Assembly (NCBI RefSeq): GCF_018282095.1
Contig: NZ_CP074126.1
Coordinates: 1,064,501-1,128,500 of the forward strand
Reading direction: 5' to 3'
DNA length: 64,000 nucleotides
Source of the DNA: Pseudovibrio brasiliensis
Lineage (GTDB): Bacteria; Pseudomonadota; Alphaproteobacteria; Rhizobiales; Stappiaceae
The notes under the pieces are model-generated. The model saw only the letters and a list, made by a program, of their open reading frames with translations, was not told the origin of the DNA and ran no database searches. The translations under genes were made by a program, and so were the position numbers. The stretch's first letter is position 1, and every line of letters starts with the position of its first letter. This document shows positions 62,237 through 64,000 of the stretch, in pieces.

Positions 62237-63742
62237 ATGCAGGATAACACCGCAGGAAAGCCCCTGAGCTTTTGGTTGCGCCCAACCAACCTCATTCTGA
62301 TTGTCGCCGTCCTGTCTCTGGCACGGCTGGTGACCGGCATGAATGTGGATCTGGTTGAGGACGAAGCCTATTACCGCTTGTGGGGATTGTACCCGGCTCT
62401 GGGGTACTACGATCACCCGCCAATGGTGGCTTATTGGATCTGGCTCGGGCAGGCGTTGTTTGGCGACACGGCTCTAGGCGTGCGATTCACCAGCATCTTA
62501 TCCGCGGCCATCGGTTCTCTTGTCCTCTGGCGCACAGCCAAAATCCTGTACGATGTGCACGTCGCTGGTTGGACAGTCCTTTTCTTCAATGCCAGTCTTT
62601 TAATCGGCGTCGGCTCTCTCCTCGCCACTCCAGATGCCCCCTCAGTTTTCTTCTGGGGCCTTGCTCTTTGGGGCATGGCTGAGCTGTCCGTCTCGAAGAA
62701 CGCCAACTGGTGGATCCTGGTAGGTGTCTTCGCTGGCCTGGGCCTTCTCTCCAAATACTCCGTGCTGTTTCTGGGCGTAGGCATCATCCTCTGGCTGATC
62801 TGGGTACCGGAAAACCGTAGATATCTGCTGTCGTGGCAGCTATGGCTCGGCGGTGCGCTGGCGATCGCGATTTTCTCTCCAGTGCTCTATTGGAACTCTC
62901 AGCATGAGTGGATCTCCTTCGTAAAACAGTTTGGTCGCTCAGTCCCTGAAGGCTACTCAGTCAAATACATCGGTGAGTTTATTGGCGCCGTTGCAGGCTT
63001 GCTCAATCCGCTGGTCTTCATCATCGCAATGGTTGGAGCATGGCGCGTTATCCGCCTGATGCTGAAGCAGGACAACGCTGCCAGTCTGTTGGTGCTGACA
63101 GTTCTGCCGTTTCTGATCTACCTGTTCTTCCATTCCCTTCATTCGCGTGTACAAGGCAACTGGCCTGCGCCGATGTACCCGACACTGGCTCTGTTTGCAG
63201 GCATCGCAGCAGCTTATCCGCCTGCGAATGTTGGTCGCTGGTTCAAGGCTCTGGCACCTACCGCAGTGGGGCTTGGCGTTGTTCTGGCTGGCTTGGTCTA
63301 TGTGCATGCATTCACACCGCTGAACACATCCCTTGGCCGAAAAGACCCGACCCACCAGATGCGTGGGTGGCAGCGGATCGGAGATGAAGTTGCACGGCTG
63401 GCAAGGGCCAATGACATCGATTGGGTTGCAACCACCAGCTATGGTTTGACGGGTCAAATGTCGAACGCGCTCAGGACTTCAGGTCTTAAGGTCTACGGAA
63501 TTCCTGAGCGAATGCGCTATGCAATGATTCCCGATAATCTCCAAAATCCTGAAAATAGTGACATGCTCTATGTCACCGAGGAAAGAAGAGATCGCTCTCA
63601 AAAGCTGAAAAGCAACTTCAATCAGGTTCAACTATTGGAGACCATCCCCCGAGAGAATAAGGGATTATTCGGAAAAGCAGCTATTGAAAATGTACGGATC
63701 TATCGGTTGTCAGGAGCCAAAGAGCCCCTGAAATCCAACTGA
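62237..63742 (+). CDS. GT39 / ArnT-family membrane glycosyltransferase
   Basis: 501-residue inner-membrane enzyme of the ArnT/PMT superfamily that transfers a sugar from a polyprenol-phosphate donor in the periplasm. About ten to twelve helices. The first periplasmic loop has the DVEDEAYYR-type acidic motif (LVEDEAYYRLWGLYPALGYY, DHPPMVAYWIWLGQALFGD), then GLALWG and LLSKYSVLFLGVGI. The C-terminal 130 residues are soluble and periplasmic. Likely uses the product of the preceding gene to modify lipid A, another lipid or surface glycan. Same strand as its neighbours, probably one operon. Confidence 0.88.
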   Translation: MQDNTAGKPLSFWLRPTNLILIVAVLSLARLVTGMNVDLVEDEAYYRLWGLYPALGYYDHPPMVAYWIWLGQALFGDTALGVRFTSILSAAIGSLVLWRTAKILYDVHVAGWTVLFFNASLLIGVGSLLATPDAPSVFFWGLALWGMAELSVSKNANWWILVGVFAGLGLLSKYSVLFLGVGIILWLIWVPENRRYLLSWQLWLGGALAIAIFSPVLYWNSQHEWISFVKQFGRSVPEGYSVKYIGEFIGAVAGLLNPLVFIIAMVGAWRVIRLMLKQDNAASLLVLTVLPFLIYLFFHSLHSRVQGNWPAPMYPTLALFAGIAAAYPPANVGRWFKALAPTAVGLGVVLAGLVYVHAFTPLNTSLGRKDPTHQMRGWQRIGDEVARLARANDIDWVATTSYGLTGQMSNALRTSGLKVYGIPERMRYAMIPDNLQNPENSDMLYVTEERRDRSQKLKSNFNQVQLLETIPRENKGLFGKAAIENVRIYRLSGAKEPLKSN

Positions 63743-63823
63743 GAGGGCTGAGATTCCGTTGCGTTAAAATTGCAGGCTTTGTTAAATGTACTCCTGAACC
63801 TTTTGGATTGGGAGATCCGCGCG

Positions 63824-64000
63824 ATGAAGCGCATCCTCTTGACGAGTCTGGAATTTGGGCAAAGCTACGGAGTTGATCGAGCGATCTGCGATTTGATTAT
63901 CGCGGGCCGCCTCTCTGCCGTCGGTTGCGTTGTTACCGGAGAGATGTGGTCAAGAGAGTTCTATCAGCTCCGCGATGTTGTCGCCTGGGCCGAACATGAA
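63824..64000 (+). CDS. YdjC/ChbG/HpnK-like protein, 5' part only
   Basis: 59 codons before the right window edge; GGAGA lies eight bases before the ATG. The visible N-terminus, with YGVDRAICDLIIAGRLSAVG, matches the ChbG/HpnK carbohydrate deacetylase family, which normally begins with ADDFGLS or ADDYG carrying a metal-binding Asp. Here the corresponding segment is TSLEFGQSYG: the Asp-Asp pair is Leu-Glu. It may be a non-canonical or inactive deacetylase. It follows the two glycosyltransferase genes on the same strand, so it probably belongs to the glycolipid/hopanoid-type modification cluster. Confidence 0.7.
   Translation, partial: MKRILLTSLEFGQSYGVDRAICDLIIAGRLSAVGCVVTGEMWSREFYQLRDVVAWAEHE

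Overview
The window looks like a chromosomal segment of a marine alphaproteobacterium, most likely Pseudovibrio or a close relative among the Stappiaceae/Rhodobacteraceae-Rhizobiales border. The evidence is indirect: a moderate GC content, Rhizobiales-type gene content (hisS-hisZ-hisG in one operon, glcDEF, a Pat-type acyltransferase, a TTG-started xseA) and Rhizobiales-style palindromic repeats. No rRNA, tRNA, CRISPR array, transposase, integrase or phage gene was seen. The genus is an inference, not a sequence match.

Layout. 1-4741 (minus strand): the 5' end of a cytochrome bd oxidase subunit I gene, two DUF805 membrane proteins and the ferrous-iron operon feoA-feoB-feoC with a Fur/Mur-like box. 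4884-12291: a kinase-like fusion protein, an acetolactate-synthase-like ThDP enzyme convergent with a Pat/ADP-forming acyl-CoA synthetase, and a tandem UspA protein with an FNR-like box. 12743-15942: a complete dctPQM TRAP transporter with a terminator between dctP and dctQ. 16038-22569: a GNAT protein, xseA, rsmE, a membrane class III adenylate cyclase and an unknown methionine-rich protein. 22999-28523: two paralogous LysR regulators around a DUF1127 gene, an EamA exporter, an unknown CxxC protein and a Na/phosphate cotransporter. 28780-31668: an amino-acid ABC binding protein and permease without ATPase, a class I glutamine amidotransferase and a DUF1330 protein. 31757-35330: a truncated GST, a LysR regulator, an exported tyrosine phosphatase and a DUF2332 protein.

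35514-41246: a 513-residue unknown protein with a possible ADP-ribosyltransferase-like C-terminus, class II fructose-bisphosphate aldolase, a degenerate LldE-like protein, an NfsB-like nitroreductase, a GNAT protein and a periplasmic cytochrome c. 41587-45635: the glycolate oxidase operon glcDEF. 45685-51140: a lipoprotein, a membrane-anchored winged-helix protein, an L,D-transpeptidase, a CheZ-like phosphatase, DNA-3-methyladenine glycosylase I and a GNAT protein. 51352-56877: two RTX-type secreted proteins (465 and 1274 residues) that share domains, leaders, terminators and a palindromic operator-like site. 57135-60743: hisS-hisZ-hisG. 61004-64000: an envelope glycan/lipid glycosylation cluster (GT2-GtrA, GT39, and the 5' end of a YdjC/ChbG-like gene).

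Most of the window is ordinary chromosomal backbone. The parts that deserve a second look are the putative ADP-ribosyltransferase-like protein, the paired RTX genes with their shared operator, the methionine-rich protein, the degenerate LldE-like protein, the YdjC-like protein that has lost its metal-binding Asp pair, and a scattered family of REP-like palindromes.
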